NCBI GenBank assembly: GCA_031553535.1
Contig: JAVBLM010000019.1
Span: 62,001 to 126,000, forward strand
From: JAIROC01 sp031553535
GTDB taxonomy: Bacteria > Bacteroidota > Bacteroidia > Bacteroidales > WCHB1-69
Reading direction: 5' to 3'
Length of the DNA stretch: 64,000 nucleotides
The translations under genes and the position numbers were made by a program. The notes under the pieces were generated by a model, which searched no databases, had not been told where the DNA came from, and worked only from the letters and a program-made list of their open reading frames with translations. Below, one piece after another: positions 35,191 through 43,651 of this stretch. Position 1 is the first letter of the stretch. Every line of letters starts with the position of its first letter.

Positions 35191-36021
35191 ATGTTCTTAT
35201 CATTCGAAAAAAGAACAAAGTTGTTTCTATATATACTTATATGGATACTGTATGCAATATTACACACAGTATCCATGTGTTTTATAACTCATATCCCTGT
35301 CGGATTATTACTAATTGATGCGGTTATCCATGCAACATTATTTGCTGTTCTGGGAATACTATTCTGGCATGTTTTATTATACGGAAAATATGAAACATTG
35401 ATTCCGATCCAACGATTTATCAATTATATTGCTTTGGCATTGTTGGTTATTTCACTTTGGTTGGGAACAGGTTTTCTTTTAGATTACTTTTTATTAAGGG
35501 AAATAACGACTCAACTTATACCAACATTGCCAATCAGGGGAATGATCGGGTTATTGCTTTATCTTATTTTTATTCTATCGTTTTCCCTAATATCGAAACA
35601 GAACACGCAACAAAGTAAAGAGTTCGATTTGGAGTCAGAGAACTTAATTATTCAAGCAGAAACACATAGATCAACAGATATTACACCTGAAATTGTAGAA
35701 CGGATCACGGTAAAAGCAGGGCAAAAACTCCACATTATACCCATAAAAGACATTATCTATATACAATCAGATGGAGATTATGTACAGCTGGTTACAGAAA
35801 AAAGCAACTATTTAAAAGAAGAAACAATGAAGTTTTTTGAAACTAGCTTACCTAAAAAATCATTTGTCCGTATTCATCGTTCCTATATTGTAAATATTGA
35901 ATATGTTTCACGTATTGAATCATACGGAAAACAAAACCAACAAATAGCATTAAAAAACGGACAATGGTTAAAAGTAAGTGCATCAGGGTATAAATCATTA
36001 AAAGAGGCATTACATCTATAA
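35191..36021 (+). CDS. Membrane-anchored LytTR-family transcriptional regulator
   Basis: 276 residues. Four transmembrane helices (about 11-32, 36-64, 76-102, 110-132) are joined by a linker to a LytTR DNA-binding domain (about 170-270: IPIKDIIYIQSDGDYVQLVT, SFVRIHRSYIVNIEYVSRIE). There is neither a receiver domain nor a kinase domain, so this is a one-component, membrane-tethered regulator. I use ATG 35191, 5 bp after the LiaF-like stop; the in-frame ATG at 35152 would overlap that gene. The partner protein is probably the signal or inhibitory subunit. Targets are unknown. Confidence 0.85.
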   Translation: MFLSFEKRTKLFLYILIWILYAILHTVSMCFITHIPVGLLLIDAVIHATLFAVLGILFWHVLLYGKYETLIPIQRFINYIALALLVISLWLGTGFLLDYFLLREITTQLIPTLPIRGMIGLLLYLIFILSFSLISKQNTQQSKEFDLESENLIIQAETHRSTDITPEIVERITVKAGQKLHIIPIKDIIYIQSDGDYVQLVTEKSNYLKEETMKFFETSLPKKSFVRIHRSYIVNIEYVSRIESYGKQNQQIALKNGQWLKVSASGYKSLKEALHL

Positions 36022-36040
36022 TTAGACATATTCTTATCCG

Positions 36041-36073
36041 GTGACGAAACTTACAATAATACACTTTCGTCAC
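36041..36073 (+). terminator. Inverted repeat after the LytTR gene (REP-like, possible terminator)
   Basis: GTGACGAAA (36041-36049) and TTTCGTCAC (36065-36073), perfect 9-bp arms, 15-nt loop. It overlaps a dispersed repeat that recurs inverted at 62221-62251. Confidence 0.5.
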
Positions 36074-36095
36074 TGTGAGGAGAAACGACGAAACC
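36065..36095. repeat. Dispersed REP-like element, copy 1
   Basis: 31 bp, beginning TTTCGTCACTGTGAGGAG and ending GACGAAACC, with self-pairing ends TTTCGTC/GACGAAA. It matches 62221-62251 in reverse complement at 30 of 31 positions. Confidence 0.75.
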
Positions 36096-36287
36096 CGAGG
36101 GTTCGGCATTGCCAACCAACCAAGCTTGCGAGCTCAACGGAATTAATCCCCTATATCAATTTTTGACAAGTTCGTAATTAATACTTAATCTTTAATAGTA
36201 TTAATTTGCAGGTCTGAAACAATCAACTTGTTTCAGAGAATGAAAAATCAGGCATCTTTATACTCCAAATCAGACGTAGTTCCCTTC

Positions 36288-36353
36288 CAAAACAAGTGTG
36301 TCCTCACTTCAAAACAAGCGTGTTCTAAGCTCAAAACAAGCGTGTTTTTTCAT
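36288..36353. repeat. 22-bp tandem repeat array upstream of porX
   Basis: Units start at 36288, 36310 and 36332 with CAAAACAAG[T/C]GTGT; a degenerate fourth (CAAAGCAGC) starts at 36356. The core AACA-AGCG-TGTT is a small dyad. No spacers. Confidence 0.75.
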
Positions 36354-36477
36354 CTCAAAGCAGCATAAAAAAAATCAGTCAACAAAATATGATTTTATTC
36401 GTTTTGTCTATCAGAATAGAATGACAATAAAAAAGAAGCAAATCCGTTTTTTTTAATGAATAAAAAATAAGATAATT

Positions 36478-38034
36478 ATGACAAATAATATAACAATCCT
36501 TTGGGCAGACGACGAAATTGATTTACTAAAACCTCATATTCTTTTCCTCGAACAAAAAGGATACAAGTTAATCACTGTAAAAAGTGGGAATGAAGCTATC
36601 GAAAAATTAACAGACAATATCATCGATATTATATTCCTGGATGAAAATATGCCCGGATTATCAGGGCTTGAAACTATTTCCCGGATAAAAACCCAATATT
36701 CATCTATTCCGATTGTCATGATTACAAAAAGTGAAGAAGAACATATTATGGATGATGCAATAGGATCGAATATAAGCGATTATTTGATAAAGCCGGTAAA
36801 TCCCCATCAAATATTGCACTGTCTGAAAAAGCTAACGGAAAACAGAAAGTTAACGACAGCGAAAGTATCTTCCGACTACCAGCAATCATTTCGTTCCATC
36901 AGTATGAAATTAATGGATAGAATGGATCATGCTGAATGGACTAATATGTATAAAGAACTTACTTTCTGGGACATGAGTCTGGGAGAAAATGATGATCCCA
37001 ATATCCGTGAGATCTTCTATTCACAAAAAGCGGAAGCAAACTTATTGTTTAGCAAATTTATTACTAAAAATTATACCGGATGGCTTAATGGTGATATTAG
37101 CGATAAACCGATAATGTCCCACACGCTTTTAAAAGATCGAATTTTCTCCGATATTAATAATAACACTCCTATTTATCTGATTCTAATTGATAATTTACGA
37201 TACGATCAGTGGAAGGCAATACAACCTGCTGTGAGTGAGTATTTCCGGATAGAAAAAGATGAACTTTATTACAGCATTCTTCCTACAGCAACACAATACG
37301 CCCGGAATGCTTTATTTGCAGGGCTTATGCCTAATGAGATTGCGAAAAAATATCCTCAATATTGGGTTGACGAAAACGAAGAAGGAAACAAAAATGAATT
37401 TGAGAATAAACTTTTGGATGAATACCTAAAGCGCTATGGTATAAATATAAAACATTCCTATTCAAAAGTATTGAATATGGAATTTGCAAAAAAAGTAAAT
37501 GATAATCTTGTAAATACACTTAAAACTCCATTAAATGTTGTTATCTACAACTTCGTGGATATGCTCTCTCATGCTCATACCGACGTGGGTATTGTTCGCG
37601 AATTAGCAGATAATGAAGTGTCGTATCGTTCAGTAACAACCTCCTGGTTTGAACATTCCCAGTTATTGGAAATGCTTAAATTCTTAGCGGATAAAAAAGC
37701 CCGTATATTTATCACTACAGACCATGGCTCGATTCGCATTAAAAATGCAATCAAAATTATCGGAGATAAAGAAACCAATACCAATCTCCGATATAAAACA
37801 GGAAAGAATTTAAACTATACGAGTAAAGATGTTTTTACTGTAAACAATCCTCAGGATATATATCTTCCAAGATTAAATGTTAGCTCCAAATATGTTTTTG
37901 CATGTGGGGATAATTTCTTCGCATATCCTAATAATTACAATCATTATGTAAATTATTATAAAGATACATTCCAACATGGAGGAATATCCATGGAGGAAGT
38001 ATTGATCCCTTTTATCACCCTTGGTGCAAAATAA
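36478..38034 (+). CDS. porX: T9SS response regulator PorX (receiver plus PglZ domain)
   Basis: Regulator of type IX secretion. An N-terminal receiver domain (about 1-120) keeps D11, D12, phospho-acceptor D55 (in FLDENMPG), T83 and K105 (in YLIKPVNP). The C-terminal PglZ alkaline-phosphatase-like domain (about 210-510) shows LILIDNLRYDQWKAIQPAVSEYF, the PTATQYAR segment (269-276), LSHAHTDV and ITTDHGS metal-binding motifs. In P. gingivalis PorX acts with the kinase PorY and sigma factor SigP; neither is in this window. 518 residues, the usual length. The stop is 2 bp from the convergent CPBP gene. Confidence 0.95.
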   Translation: MTNNITILWADDEIDLLKPHILFLEQKGYKLITVKSGNEAIEKLTDNIIDIIFLDENMPGLSGLETISRIKTQYSSIPIVMITKSEEEHIMDDAIGSNISDYLIKPVNPHQILHCLKKLTENRKLTTAKVSSDYQQSFRSISMKLMDRMDHAEWTNMYKELTFWDMSLGENDDPNIREIFYSQKAEANLLFSKFITKNYTGWLNGDISDKPIMSHTLLKDRIFSDINNNTPIYLILIDNLRYDQWKAIQPAVSEYFRIEKDELYYSILPTATQYARNALFAGLMPNEIAKKYPQYWVDENEEGNKNEFENKLLDEYLKRYGINIKHSYSKVLNMEFAKKVNDNLVNTLKTPLNVVIYNFVDMLSHAHTDVGIVRELADNEVSYRSVTTSWFEHSQLLEMLKFLADKKARIFITTDHGSIRIKNAIKIIGDKETNTNLRYKTGKNLNYTSKDVFTVNNPQDIYLPRLNVSSKYVFACGDNFFAYPNNYNHYVNYYKDTFQHGGISMEEVLIPFITLGAK

Positions 38035-38036
38035 AA

Positions 38037-38753
38037 TTAATACGAAGAACTAACTCTTCTCCGATTGAAAATTTCTGTCCGTATGGAAAAATATTCATTG
38101 GATAAACACAATGATAGATGCAGAATAACAGGAAGAAGAATACTATATGTTTTGATTGCCAGGATACAAAGAATAGGGCCCATGATAAAACATCCTAAAA
38201 CTTCTTTCTTTCCCTTAGGAATATGGACAAACGCATACAATCCAACATTCAATATAATGGCAGGATAATAACCGATTTCTTCTATTGTTCCAAAAAGAAG
38301 AACTCCACGAAACATGAATTCATATCCTATTAAATAAAGTATCCAGGTTATATAGGATAGAAATTTGTAAGGGTTTGTCCAATTATCTATTTTAAACTGT
38401 GGATACGGATTCTGCTTGCAATTTTTTACATTTATATATGTAATAGTAATAGTGAGTAAAGCTAAGGCAAAACTCAAAAGAATCACTCCGTCAAAATAAT
38501 GCGACTGAACTGTTAGAAAATCTAATTCTGCTCCATAAATCTTACTAAAGACAAAAGCTGTTACAAGTCCAAATAATACAAATCCTGATAAACGAAAGAA
38601 AACAGCGCGAAAAACAGATTCATTAATTCTGCCGGCAAATTTACGATAAACCCAATCGCCTACCTTTGTATATACAATAATATGATATATTGTATACAAC
38701 AAAATAACAATACTGGTTATAAATGCGGCCGATAGATAATGCTCAAATACCAT
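38037..38753 (-). CDS. CPBP family intramembrane glutamic endopeptidase (divergent motif 1)
   Basis: Polytopic membrane protein of 238 residues with about seven helices. The CPBP/Abi motifs are partly preserved: YEFMFRG in place of the usual EExxFRG (only one of the two glutamates), and YAFVHI for the second motif. This makes proteolytic activity uncertain. The start at 38753 is preferred over the in-frame one at 38777 because a -7 box (38767-38774) sits between them. The neighbours (porX convergent, FabH-like gene upstream) give no clue to the substrate. Confidence 0.75.
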   Translation of the reverse strand: MVFEHYLSAAFITSIVILLYTIYHIIVYTKVGDWVYRKFAGRINESVFRAVFFRLSGFVLFGLVTAFVFSKIYGAELDFLTVQSHYFDGVILLSFALALLTITITYINVKNCKQNPYPQFKIDNWTNPYKFLSYITWILYLIGYEFMFRGVLLFGTIEEIGYYPAIILNVGLYAFVHIPKGKKEVLGCFIMGPILCILAIKTYSILLPVILHLSLCLSNEYFSIRTEIFNRRRVSSSY

Positions 38754-38766
38754 AGTGTTTGTTCTA

Positions 38767-38774
38767 CAAAAATA
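38767..38774 (-). promoter_or_regulatory. Candidate -7 box of the CPBP gene, very short leader
   Basis: Minus-strand TATTTTTG, a match to TAnnTTTG, 13 bp before ATG 38753. The leader would be only about 6-8 nt. Confidence 0.5.
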
Positions 38775-38828
38775 CAACTTTTAATAAAACAACAAGCCCA
38801 GTATGTCAAATAATTGCTTATTATACTT

Positions 38829-39773
38829 CTAAAAACGGATCAGAACAGCTCCGGAAGAATATCCTCCGCCAAAAACAGTAAGCCCGACAAGGTCATTTTC
38901 TTTAAATAAATGCATATTTTCCATCATTACGAGGAAAGCACTTGCAGAACCTGTATTCCCATAGTCTTTGATGTTATTTAAGGACTTACATTCCGGAATA
39001 TTCAAAAGCTGCAATACATTTTTGATAATACGCATATTTGCCTGATGGGCAATAAAAAAATCCAGATCTTGAACCTTCATATTCCTGCTATCTGTCACCT
39101 CTGTAATTGCATTGATCATGTGATATGTTGCATTTGCAAAAACATCTTTTCCGTCTGCCATTTCAATCACACCATTTACTACAGATAAATTTACGCCATA
39201 AGGTCCTTTTCCTACATGACCTAAGCCATGGGTCGTAATATTCAATATCTGGGGTTCATTACCGGTAATTTGTTCTTTAGAAACAAACATGGCAATTGCC
39301 GCATCACCCCAAAGGTGTCCACTCTTAGGATCACTCTCATTATTATAGCACGAATTATTTTCCGAACAAATAATCAATGCTTTAGAAGCTTTCCCTAAAG
39401 CAAAATATCCTTCAATAATTTCCAATGCATTTACACAGGAAGAACAGGCTGATGAAATCATCATCGTCTTTGCATTCTCTATATTATAATCTCTTTGAAT
39501 AATATGTGCTAATGTACCCACAGTATCCTCGGGTGTATATCCGGCACTGATAATTAAGTCCACATCGTTAATTGAATATGGGAGCTGTTCTATTGCCTTT
39601 TCTACAGATGCCTTTCCCATTGTAACTCCATTCTCATTATCACTAACTTTTGAACGGGATTCAATTCCAGTACGTTGAAGAATCCAATCACTGGTTAAAC
39701 CATTGATATTAAAAAAATAATCATTTGTAATTCTTTGAGATGGCACATAAAATCCACTGGCATTAATAAACAT
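38829..39773 (-). CDS. FabH-like 3-oxoacyl-ACP synthase III
   Basis: Thiolase-fold condensing enzyme, 314 residues, with an intact Cys-His-Asn triad: C110 in SSACSS, H243 in IAHQANMR and N273 in YGNTGSAS. The substrate gate differs from housekeeping FabH, and the gene is coupled (28 bp) to an upstream TetR repressor rather than to a fab cluster. It is therefore likely a specialised or back-up initiator of fatty acid or related acyl-chain synthesis, induced when TetR is released. Which acyl-CoA it accepts cannot be told from sequence. Confidence 0.86.
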   Translation of the reverse strand: MFINASGFYVPSQRITNDYFFNINGLTSDWILQRTGIESRSKVSDNENGVTMGKASVEKAIEQLPYSINDVDLIISAGYTPEDTVGTLAHIIQRDYNIENAKTMMISSACSSCVNALEIIEGYFALGKASKALIICSENNSCYNNESDPKSGHLWGDAAIAMFVSKEQITGNEPQILNITTHGLGHVGKGPYGVNLSVVNGVIEMADGKDVFANATYHMINAITEVTDSRNMKVQDLDFFIAHQANMRIIKNVLQLLNIPECKSLNNIKDYGNTGSASAFLVMMENMHLFKENDLVGLTVFGGGYSSGAVLIRF

Positions 39774-39801
39774 ATATACAATACTTTTTATTTATTATAA
39801 A

Positions 39802-40395
39802 TTAGGGTTTATCCGTCTTTAATATTCCTTGTATTAATGTGTATATTTTTCTTTTCAAAGCTCCATCGTTTTCATCTTCTCCCTCATCAAACATTCCCCG
39901 TATATAAGGAATGTCTATACCTCTCATAATAAAATGAGCAAAAACAGCTGCTTTTCTAACATTTGAAATATCAAAAACATTTTTCTTTACTCCATCTGTT
40001 AGTATTATTTCTAGATTCTTTATTTCTATCTTCTCTAACTTGCGACGTACAAGCTCCACTTTCATAACGTCCATGAAAAATTCAGCCTGTAAAGATCCAT
40101 TCCGCTGCACCGCTGTTCTTATCGCATTCATACGTGTGGCCGTATAAGTAACAAATTTAGTTAATGGATCGATGTCAAGCATCATCACTTCTTCAAGTAA
40201 AGAAATAACAAACTGTAATTCTTCTGCAATAACTGCATCAAGCAATTCATCCTTATTCTTAAAATAAGTGTATACAGTTCTTCTACCTTTTTGGGACTCT
40301 AAAGCAATATCATTTATTGTGGTATTGGTTATCCCTATCTGCCCAAAAAGTTTTCGTGCTGCATTTATCAAAGTTTCTCGTGTCGATTTCTCCAC
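39802..40395 (-). CDS. TetR/AcrR family regulator of the FabH-like operon
   Basis: 197 residues. The N-terminal helix-turn-helix (about 6-52) reads TLINAARKLFGQIGITNTTINDIA...GRRTVYTYFKNKDELL, typical TetR. The C-terminal ligand domain is generic. The start codon is GTG at 40395, and an in-frame stop stands directly before it. A dyad operator (40399-40425) overlaps the promoter just upstream and a second copy lies at 40538-40564, so it probably represses itself and the FabH-like gene. The inducer may be an acyl-CoA or fatty acid, by analogy with TetR regulators beside lipid genes (inference). Confidence 0.88.
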   Translation of the reverse strand: MEKSTRETLINAARKLFGQIGITNTTINDIALESQKGRRTVYTYFKNKDELLDAVIAEELQFVISLLEEVMMLDIDPLTKFVTYTATRMNAIRTAVQRNGSLQAEFFMDVMKVELVRRKLEKIEIKNLEIILTDGVKKNVFDISNVRKAAVFAHFIMRGIDIPYIRGMFDEGEDENDGALKRKIYTLIQGILKTDKP

Positions 40396-40398
40396 TTA

Positions 40399-40425
40399 TT
40401 GCACAAATTTGTTTAGATTGTGCAA
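40399..40425. promoter_or_regulatory. TetR operator O1
   Basis: Perfect dyad TTGCACAA (40399-40406), 11-bp spacer, TTGTGCAA (40418-40425). It covers the predicted start site and touches the -7 box at 40423-40430, a position suited to repression. Confidence 0.75.
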
Positions 40426-40430
40426 ATATA
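40423..40430 (-). promoter_or_regulatory. Candidate -7 box of the TetR-fabH operon
   Basis: Minus-strand TATATTTG fits TAnnTTTG and overlaps the right arm of operator O1. The GTG start is 28 bp downstream. Confidence 0.6.
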
Positions 40431-40537
40431 TAAATTTTGTAGATATAATTTCAGAAAATAAAACAACTGATACATGGTTGCAAATAAATAACTTAGAAGA
40501 AAGCTAAAGAAAATAAGCTAAAAACAAATGAAAGAAA

Positions 40538-40564
40538 TTGCACAAATTATAGATTTTCGTGCAA
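40538..40564. promoter_or_regulatory. TetR operator O2
   Basis: TTGCACAA (40538-40545), 11-bp spacer, TCGTGCAA (40557-40564); one mismatch to O1 and identical spacing. Centre to centre from O1 is 139 bp. No promoter is seen beside it; the distance would suit DNA looping (inference). Confidence 0.7.
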
Positions 40565-40605
40565 ATAATAAAACTTTACCTTAAAATTATGTTATTCTAA
40601 ATTAT

Positions 40606-41553
40606 TTAAGATAAAGATTGATTTATCTCGGATGCTTGTTTTAATATTTCATTATATTCTTCCGGAGTAAGATCTCCAAAGAAATAATGGATAGGATTTA
40701 CTTTTTCTCCATTTTTTATTACTTCATAATGCAAATGTACTCCTACAGACAACCCGGTAGTTCCCATGTATCCGATTACTTCACCCCTTTTAACCTTTTG
40801 TCCTGGCTTAACGTTTTGCTTTGATAAATGGGCATATAAAGTCTGGTAACCTCTTCCATGATTGATAACTACAGTTATACCATATCCTGAATAGCCTTCC
40901 ATCTCTGTAACTACTGTTCCATCTGCTGTAGCATATATAGGTGTTCCTTTCTTACCAATTATATCAATACCTGTATGCCTTCTTAGTATTTTATAAATGG
41001 GATGATAACGCATACCAAATCCCGATACAACCGTTGGATTTTTAACAGGTGAAATTGCAGGAATTGATGCCTGTATTGTTTCTTTTTCTTTTGCTAAATC
41101 CCATAATTCCTTATATGAATGAAGCTGGATTTGAGCCCGTTGTGTAAGAATACTTGTTTTAATCTGTGCTTGTCGTAATGCGTCAGACTGATTCTGAGAA
41201 GAAAGAGCGGCATATTGTTCTTCAAAATCTTTGACATGTAAACTTCTATCTATTGGTTCGGCATCAAGAATAGCACGATATAAGTTATTATCTTTATCTT
41301 CCATGTCTTGCAACACATTCGATAATAAATCAACCCGTTTTTCTAATAAAGTAATTGTTTGGTTATAGTCATGCAATTCCCTTTTAAGACGTTTTTCTTT
41401 AGGAGATTCAAAAAAGACAGTCCAGATAACAAGTACAATTACGGCAAAAGCAACGGCAGTCGCAAAATAAGAGAGTATCCTTTTAAATAATTGAAAAGGA
41501 GTTGTTCTTGCTTTTTCGAAAGATAAAGATTTATGATTAAATTTATATTTCAC
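40606..41553 (-). CDS. Membrane-anchored M23 peptidoglycan endopeptidase
   Basis: 315 residues. A cytoplasmic N-terminus, one membrane helix (about 27-48), a coiled-coil-like stalk (about 52-165) and a C-terminal M23/LytM domain (about 170-300). The zinc ligands H193, D197 and H275 and the catalytic H242 are intact (HTGID, YAHL, HLHYEV), so it should cleave peptide cross-links in the periplasm. The start is GTG 41553; an in-frame stop lies a few codons upstream and no other start precedes the helix. It follows a second M23 gene by 49 bp, probably in one transcript. Confidence 0.88.
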   Translation of the reverse strand: MKYKFNHKSLSFEKARTTPFQLFKRILSYFATAVAFAVIVLVIWTVFFESPKEKRLKRELHDYNQTITLLEKRVDLLSNVLQDMEDKDNNLYRAILDAEPIDRSLHVKDFEEQYAALSSQNQSDALRQAQIKTSILTQRAQIQLHSYKELWDLAKEKETIQASIPAISPVKNPTVVSGFGMRYHPIYKILRRHTGIDIIGKKGTPIYATADGTVVTEMEGYSGYGITVVINHGRGYQTLYAHLSKQNVKPGQKVKRGEVIGYMGTTGLSVGVHLHYEVIKNGEKVNPIHYFFGDLTPEEYNEILKQASEINQSLS

Positions 41554-41602
41554 AGTTTCAGATTTTCTTGTTAGAAAACGTTATTTTTCACTATTTAGTA
41601 TT

Positions 41603-43402
41603 TCACAAAACACGTATACGTTGTCCTTCCCGAATAAAATCCGACTTTAATCCATTTAACCTTTTTATACTATTGACATTTGTCCTATATTTTTGAGCAA
41701 TACCAGAAAGCGTATCCCCGGAACGAATCTTATAATAAACAGCATCCGACGATGATGGAGATGTTGAAGAAGAATTTCCCGAACGGAGATAATTAAAGGT
41801 CTCTTTCGTTATTACCAATGTATCGGAAATGAGCTTTCCTTTTTCAAAATCAATCATATATTCGGGATTAAAGGCAGCCCCTTTATATCTCGTTTCAAAA
41901 TGTAAGTGGGGGCCTGTTGAGCGCCCGGTATTCCCTACCAAAGCAATCAATTCCCCTGCCTTTACCTCCTGATTGGGCTCAACCAGCAATTTTGAACAAT
42001 GGGCATAAAATGTTTCCAATCCATTATAATGCCTTATTATTATAACATTCCCATATGTTTTATTCCGTTTCGCAATACGAACAATTCCATCAAAGACACA
42101 AAAGATACTATCCCCGGTAGAATTCTTTGTATCAATGCCATAATGATACCGGTATCGTCTCCATCCAAAACGGGATATTATCGAATTAAAATGAGGTAAT
42201 GTATATTCTGCTCCGGCCCCTAATAGCGGAAGATAAATAGTATCAGTCATGGAACTGAAATCAGTCTTTGGAATATGTATGGAAATTGAATCCCAATTCT
42301 CAAAAATAGCTTCCAGCATCTCATTGGTGAGATGCGATTCATAGTAATCATCTATATAATCTGTACTGTCATCGTAATCAAGCTCATCATTGCTTTCATA
42401 ATCCACCGATTCATCTAAAAAGAACATTGCCGCCATATCGTTAAAATAATATGGATAATGTGTATTTATAAAGGAACTATCGTGTGTGCTTTCTACAACC
42501 GTAGGTTCGAATTCCTTAGGGATAGATTCCATATTTGCAACGGATAGCGCTAAAGACATCTGTTGTTCTTCCAGTATCTTCTCGCATAGATGCTTATAAA
42601 CAATCGCATAAGACTTCATCATTTTATCAGCCCCAACGGAATTACTTATTATTCCATCATAACACGGAATCGCATCTCTGTAATTACCGGTTTGGTTGTA
42701 GATTTGACCGGCAATGAATTTAGCCCTGGTCTGAATCTTGCGAGGCAATGGCAATTGCTCTATTTTCAACAAATGATTTAACGCTTTTTCATAATCGTAC
42801 GTCTTGATAAAATAATCAGCAAAAATAGTTTCGTATCGTTTGCGTAACTCTATATCATTTGTATCTAATTTGGCTGCAATTGTTTGTAATATAGATCTCG
42901 CTGTATCATATGCTTTCATATAAATAGAAGTATGTGCTTGCCAAAGATAGGCATTCATCCAGGTTTTCGACTCCGGATAGTATTCTACTATGCTATCAAA
43001 TACCCGGTAGGCTTCCCTATAGTTTTGTTTATATAATAAAGCAATCCCTTTCATCATATAAATATCGGCTAGGTTAGGGCAATAACTTGTTTCTCTATTT
43101 TCCGCATCTTTTATCGCAGCATCGGTCTGCAATAAAACAGATGAAAATATATTCGACTGTTTCGGGTATTTTCCGAGATTCAGATTATAATTATATAGAA
43201 ATAAAACATGTAAATAATTATCGGAATAATCTTTATTTACCTTATCAATAGCCTTGTTTAATGACTTATATTGTGCTTTTAAAGTAGGAAAACAACTATC
43301 GGTTTGATTTTTCCTTAATCGAGGAACATTATCATTTGCAATTAATGGAAAAGAGAAGCAAATCAGGAAACTAAATAATATATATCTTATCTTTATTAAC
43401 AT
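41603..43402 (-). CDS. M23 peptidase with TPR-like N-terminus and C-terminal LysM
   Basis: 599-residue exported protein. Signal peptide (about 1-22), an alpha-helical TPR-like region (about 40-270, with repeated Y-x-x-A motifs), an acidic linker (DYDDSTDYIDDYYESH), an M23 domain (about 395-520; HYGID, YAHCS, HLHFE all intact) and a C-terminal LysM (about 554-599; YYKIRSGDTLSGIAQKY). It likely binds peptidoglycan with LysM and hydrolyses cross-links. Paired with the smaller membrane-anchored M23 enzyme downstream. Combining TPR, M23 and LysM in one chain is less common than M23-LysM alone. Confidence 0.88.
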   Translation of the reverse strand: MLIKIRYILFSFLICFSFPLIANDNVPRLRKNQTDSCFPTLKAQYKSLNKAIDKVNKDYSDNYLHVLFLYNYNLNLGKYPKQSNIFSSVLLQTDAAIKDAENRETSYCPNLADIYMMKGIALLYKQNYREAYRVFDSIVEYYPESKTWMNAYLWQAHTSIYMKAYDTARSILQTIAAKLDTNDIELRKRYETIFADYFIKTYDYEKALNHLLKIEQLPLPRKIQTRAKFIAGQIYNQTGNYRDAIPCYDGIISNSVGADKMMKSYAIVYKHLCEKILEEQQMSLALSVANMESIPKEFEPTVVESTHDSSFINTHYPYYFNDMAAMFFLDESVDYESNDELDYDDSTDYIDDYYESHLTNEMLEAIFENWDSISIHIPKTDFSSMTDTIYLPLLGAGAEYTLPHFNSIISRFGWRRYRYHYGIDTKNSTGDSIFCVFDGIVRIAKRNKTYGNVIIIRHYNGLETFYAHCSKLLVEPNQEVKAGELIALVGNTGRSTGPHLHFETRYKGAAFNPEYMIDFEKGKLISDTLVITKETFNYLRSGNSSSTSPSSSDAVYYKIRSGDTLSGIAQKYRTNVNSIKRLNGLKSDFIREGQRIRVL

Positions 43403-43441
43403 TCTAAATGGAAATCAGTATTTCATAGATTAAATGATATA

Positions 43442-43449
43442 CAAAAATA
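43442..43449 (-). promoter_or_regulatory. Candidate -7 box of the M23 gene pair
   Basis: Minus-strand TATTTTTG, a match to TAnnTTTG in an A-rich stretch, 39 bp before ATG 43402. The low complexity makes chance matches likely. Confidence 0.4.
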
Positions 43450-43583
43450 ACAAAAAAATTACAATAGACAACAATCGAATAAACGATTTTTTCGAAAATT
43501 TAATCACTCATCCTTTATAAGAATCTGAAATTAGGCATTATGGAGCAAGGAGTTGCCAGAATAAAATGTATTATTACATTATT

Positions 43584-43624
43584 ATAAAAAATGAGGCTAT
43601 CTTTTATATTTCAGACAGCCTCAT
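43584..43624 (-). terminator. Rho-independent terminator of dnaN
   Basis: Arms ATGAGGCT (43591-43598) and AGCCTCAT (43617-43624), followed on the minus strand by a T-run (plus-strand A-run 43586-43591). 27 bp after the dnaN stop. Confidence 0.85.
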
Positions 43625-43651
43625 CTTTATTCTAAAAGTTAATAAGCAAGA

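Larger units (their letters stand above)
36022..36477. other. Repeat-rich intergenic region upstream of porX
   Basis: 456 bp: the inverted repeat at 36041-36073, a dispersed 31-bp element at 36065-36095, a TTTTGACAAGTTC motif at 36161-36173 shared with 62501-62513, and three tandem 22-bp units at 36288-36353. No TAnnTTTG box could be called close to porX. Confidence 0.6.
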
